Source: Pseudofrankia sp. DC12
Lineage (GTDB): Bacteria; Actinomycetota; Actinomycetes; Frankiales; Frankiaceae
Direction of reading: 5' to 3'
DNA length: 64,000 bases
Assembly (NCBI RefSeq): GCF_000966285.1
Contig: NZ_KQ031391.1
Span: 5,394,430 to 5,458,429, forward strand
This document shows, one piece after another, positions 61,861 through 64,000 of this stretch; the first letter of the stretch is position 1, and each line of letters starts with the position of its first letter. The notes under the pieces are model-generated. The model did no database searches. It saw only the letters and a list, made by a program, of their open reading frames with translations, and was not told the DNA's origin. The translations under genes and the position numbers were made by a program.

Positions 61861-61870
61861 ACAGGTTCTA
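61857..61870 (+). promoter_or_regulatory. KstR-like box upstream of acyl-CoA synthetase
   Basis: TAGAACAGGTTCTA is a perfect fit to T-nn-AAC-nn-GTT-nn-A, with fully symmetric arms. It lies 36 bases upstream of the acyl-CoA synthetase start. Confidence 0.65.
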
Positions 61871-61906
61871 TATTGCTGCCGGGAGCGAGGACTGGAGGGC
61901 ACGCGG

Positions 61907-63523
61907 ATGGCGAGCACCCCGACGGCGGCACCGGCCACGGGCGCGGCCGAGGCGGCGGGCATGATCACTGGCGCCGACGTGAAGACGCTGTGGGACCTGC
62001 TCGCGCGCCGCGCGGCGCTCACCCCGGACGCGCCGCTGCTACTCGCCGACGGCGACGACGGTCCGGTGCGGGTCGGCTGTGCCGAGCTGGCCGCCCGAGC
62101 CGAGCGGGTCGCGGCCGGGCTGCTCGACGAGTACGCCGTCGGGCCGGGCGCCCGGGTCTGCTGGCAGCTCCCGACCCGGGTCGAGACGGTCGTGCTGTCG
62201 ATGGCGCTCGCCCGCCTCGGCGCCGTCCAGGTGCCGATCATCCACATCTACCGGGAGCGCGAGGTCGCCGTCGCGCTGCGCCAGACCGGCGCGCGGCTGT
62301 TCTGCGTCCCCGGGACCTGGCGCGGGACCGACTACGTCGAGCTGGCCGCCGCGGCGAGCGCGGACCTGGTCTACCGGCCGCGGGTGCTGGTGGTCGGCAC
62401 CGGCGCGGACGCCCTCCCGCAGGGCGACCCGGCGCTGCTGCCCGCGCCGCCCACCGACGGCGAGAAGATCCGCTGGATCTACTACACCTCCGGCACGACC
62501 TCGCAGCCCAAGGGCGTGCGGCACCGGGACTCCTCGCTGATCGCGGCCGGCGTCGGCCTCGCGCTGGCGCTGGGCGCCCGTCCGGACGACGTGGGCTCGA
62601 TCGCCTTCCCGGTGGCGCACATCGGCGGGCCGGACTACCTGGCGATGATGCTGTCCGTCGGGTTCCCGGCGCTGCTGCTCGAGGCGTTCGTCCCGGCCGA
62701 CGCGATCGCCGCCTTCCGCCGCCACGGGGTCACCCTCGCGGGCGGTTCGACCACTTTCTACACCGCGCTTCTCGCCGCGAGCCGGCAGTCGCCGACGCCC
62801 GGCGAGCCGCTGGTCCCGACGCTGCGCCTGCTCGCCGGCGGCGGCGCGCCCAAGCCACCGGAGCTGTTCACCGACGTGCGGCGGGCGCTCGGCATCCCGA
62901 TCGCCCACGGCTACGGAATGACCGAGATCCCGATGATCACCCAGGGCTCGCCGACCGACAGCGACGACGCGCTGATGTACTCCGAAGGCGCCCCGCTGCC
63001 CGGCGTCGAGGTGCGTGTCGTCGGCGCCGACGGTGTGGTCACGCCCGTCGGCGTGGAGGGCGAGGTCCGGGTCCGCGGCTCGACTGTCTGCGCCGGCTAC
63101 ACCGACGCCGAGGCGACCGCCGCCGCGTTCGACGAGGACGGCTGGTTCCGGACCGGAGACCTGGGCGTCATCCGCCCGGACGGGCACGTGACCCTGACCG
63201 GCCGGCTCAAGGATGTGATCATCCGCAAGGGCGAGAACGTCTCGGCCAAGGAGGTCGAGGACCTGCTCTACCAGCACCCGAAGGTCGGCGCGGTCGCGGT
63301 CGTCGGGCTGCCGGACGCTGAGCGTGGCGAGCTGGTCTGCGCCGTCGTCGAGCCTGTGGCAGGTGGGCCGGAACCCTCGCTGGCCGAGCTGGTGGCGTTC
63401 CTGCGTGCCGCCGGGCTGATGACGCAGAAGATTCCAGAGCGCCTGGAGATCCTCGACGCGCTGCCCAGAAACGCGACGCTTAAGATTCTCAAGCACGAGC
63501 TGCGCGCCCGCTACACGGCCTGA
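61907..63523 (+). CDS. Acyl-CoA synthetase (AMP-forming)
   Basis: 538 residues. ATP/AMP loop IYYTSGTTSQPKGV, then GYGMTEIPM (A5), DEDGWFRTGDLGVIRPDGHVTLTGRLKDVIIRKGENVSAKEVED (A7-A8) and the A10 lysine in PRNATLKILKHELR. It activates a carboxylic acid to its CoA ester, likely of fatty acid or steroid-side-chain type by context. GGAGG precedes the ATG. A perfect KstR-like box lies just upstream. Confidence 0.9.
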   Translation: MASTPTAAPATGAAEAAGMITGADVKTLWDLLARRAALTPDAPLLLADGDDGPVRVGCAELAARAERVAAGLLDEYAVGPGARVCWQLPTRVETVVLSMALARLGAVQVPIIHIYREREVAVALRQTGARLFCVPGTWRGTDYVELAAAASADLVYRPRVLVVGTGADALPQGDPALLPAPPTDGEKIRWIYYTSGTTSQPKGVRHRDSSLIAAGVGLALALGARPDDVGSIAFPVAHIGGPDYLAMMLSVGFPALLLEAFVPADAIAAFRRHGVTLAGGSTTFYTALLAASRQSPTPGEPLVPTLRLLAGGGAPKPPELFTDVRRALGIPIAHGYGMTEIPMITQGSPTDSDDALMYSEGAPLPGVEVRVVGADGVVTPVGVEGEVRVRGSTVCAGYTDAEATAAAFDEDGWFRTGDLGVIRPDGHVTLTGRLKDVIIRKGENVSAKEVEDLLYQHPKVGAVAVVGLPDAERGELVCAVVEPVAGGPEPSLAELVAFLRAAGLMTQKIPERLEILDALPRNATLKILKHELRARYTA

Positions 63524-63548
63524 GCGAGGCCCTCACCCGCAAAACAGA

Positions 63549-63582
63549 ACGGGCCCGGACGGCGAATACCGTCCGGGCCCGT
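63549..63582. terminator. Bidirectional terminator
   Basis: Perfect 14-bp stem (63549-63562 and 63569-63582) with a 6-base loop, between the convergent acyl-CoA synthetase and protease genes. Confidence 0.85.
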
Positions 63583-63611
63583 CAAATGTCGTGCTCAGAC
63601 CACTCGGGTGC

Positions 63612-64000
63612 TCAGCGCAGTTTGGCCACGTTCGACGCGTTGATGATGCCGTACCCGTAGAAACCGTTGTCCTTCACTGTCCCCTGGCAGACCGGCGCGT
63701 AGCCGGCATGGTCGGGCTCGGGGTACTGGTTGGCGGTCGGGCAGGCCACCGGAGTCGCCGTCTGCTCGAGCGCCCGCATCACGACCTTCGGGTCGAGCGT
63801 CAGCCCGCCATGGGCCCGGTCGGGGCGCCCGAGCTGGCTGACGATCAGCGCCGCGACCCCGACCGCGTGCGGTGAGGCCATCGACGTGCCCTGCAGGTAC
63901 TGGTAGTACGACGTGACGCCCTTGCTGTCGTCACGGATCACGAAGGGCGTCGTCGGGTTGCCGGCGGCGTCGATGTCGCCGACCGCGGCCGCGACGTTCT
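63612..64000 (-). CDS. Subtilisin-family (S8) serine peptidase, C-terminal part only
   Basis: The gene enters from the right edge, so only about 130 residues are seen. The catalytic serine motif GTSMASPHAVGVAALIVSQLG is clear, followed by LDPKVVMRALEQTATPV and GYGIINASNVAKL, as at the end of secreted or cell-wall subtilases. In-frame codons continue upstream of 63941 to the window end (NVAAAVGDIDAAGNPTTPF). Function: extracellular protein degradation. Confidence 0.85.
   Translation of the reverse strand, partial: NVAAAVGDIDAAGNPTTPFVIRDDSKGVTSYYQYLQGTSMASPHAVGVAALIVSQLGRPDRAHGGLTLDPKVVMRALEQTATPVACPTANQYPEPDHAGYAPVCQGTVKDNGFYGYGIINASNVAKLR

Noticed and set aside
58731-61931. 1066-codon minus-strand frame
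   Set aside because: It is out of frame with the MFS and dehydrogenase genes on the same strand, which have family motifs. It is a shadow.

Overview
The window is very GC-rich actinobacterial DNA with GTG starts, ATGA/GTGA translational coupling, long antisense shadow frames, F420-dependent luciferase-like oxidoreductases and an NDMA-type alcohol dehydrogenase. The gene content fits Frankiaceae (Frankia or a close relative). That placement is inferred from gene content, not from a marker gene. No rRNA, tRNA or CRISPR array was seen.

Layout. (1) 0.3-6 kb: a glycan/polyprenol cluster with two paralogous family-2 glycosyltransferases flanking a GT4 glycosyltransferase and a flippase-like membrane protein. 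(2) 6.3-17 kb: chromosomal genes, namely an ABC-2 exporter pair with a His-rich ATPase, a membrane RsbU-like phosphatase, a DUF4230 protein, a crotonase, a di-iron ferritin-like protein, exonuclease III and Hsp20. (3) About 17.2-33.6 kb: an integrated actinomycete element. It has a large serine integrase, a rolling-circle (HUH-type) Rep, an FtsK/TraB-like DNA translocase, a Pra-like activator, small membrane proteins, and a cargo/regulatory block (XRE regulators, DUF397, SAV2177-type methyltransferase, Ser/Thr kinase with a beta-propeller). It also has two striking non-coding signals: a four-way-junction fold at 18566-18656 and an array of 11-bp repeats at 26945-27057. (4) 34.2-38.2 kb: a double-FHA ABC transporter and a TetR regulator. 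(5) 38.4-63.5 kb: a catabolic, lipid- or steroid-like region with an ALDH / EthD-like / alcohol dehydrogenase / epimerase operon, two LLM oxidoreductases, a P450, an acyl-CoA dehydrogenase-like protein, a nitronate monooxygenase, a flavin reductase-IclR fusion, an MFS transporter, a second alcohol dehydrogenase and an acyl-CoA synthetase. (6) The window ends inside a subtilisin-like protease gene.

How parts work together. Three near-perfect and two degenerate copies of a KstR-like box (T-nn-AAC-nn-GTT-nn-A) lie in promoters across region 5, so those genes may form one regulon. Within the same region several genes are decaying: adenosine deaminase is frameshifted by an exact 20-bp tandem duplication, adenine deaminase has a homopolymer frameshift and an internal deletion, the VapBC-type pair is truncated and frameshifted, and only a stub of an amidohydrolase remains. 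In the element, Rep, the translocase, the Pra-like protein and the integrase form the replication, transfer and integration core. The novel candidates there are the structured locus near 18.6 kb, the 11-bp repeat array, a resolvase-like protein that has lost its catalytic residues, and a translationally coupled methyltransferase flanked by two related orphan proteins.
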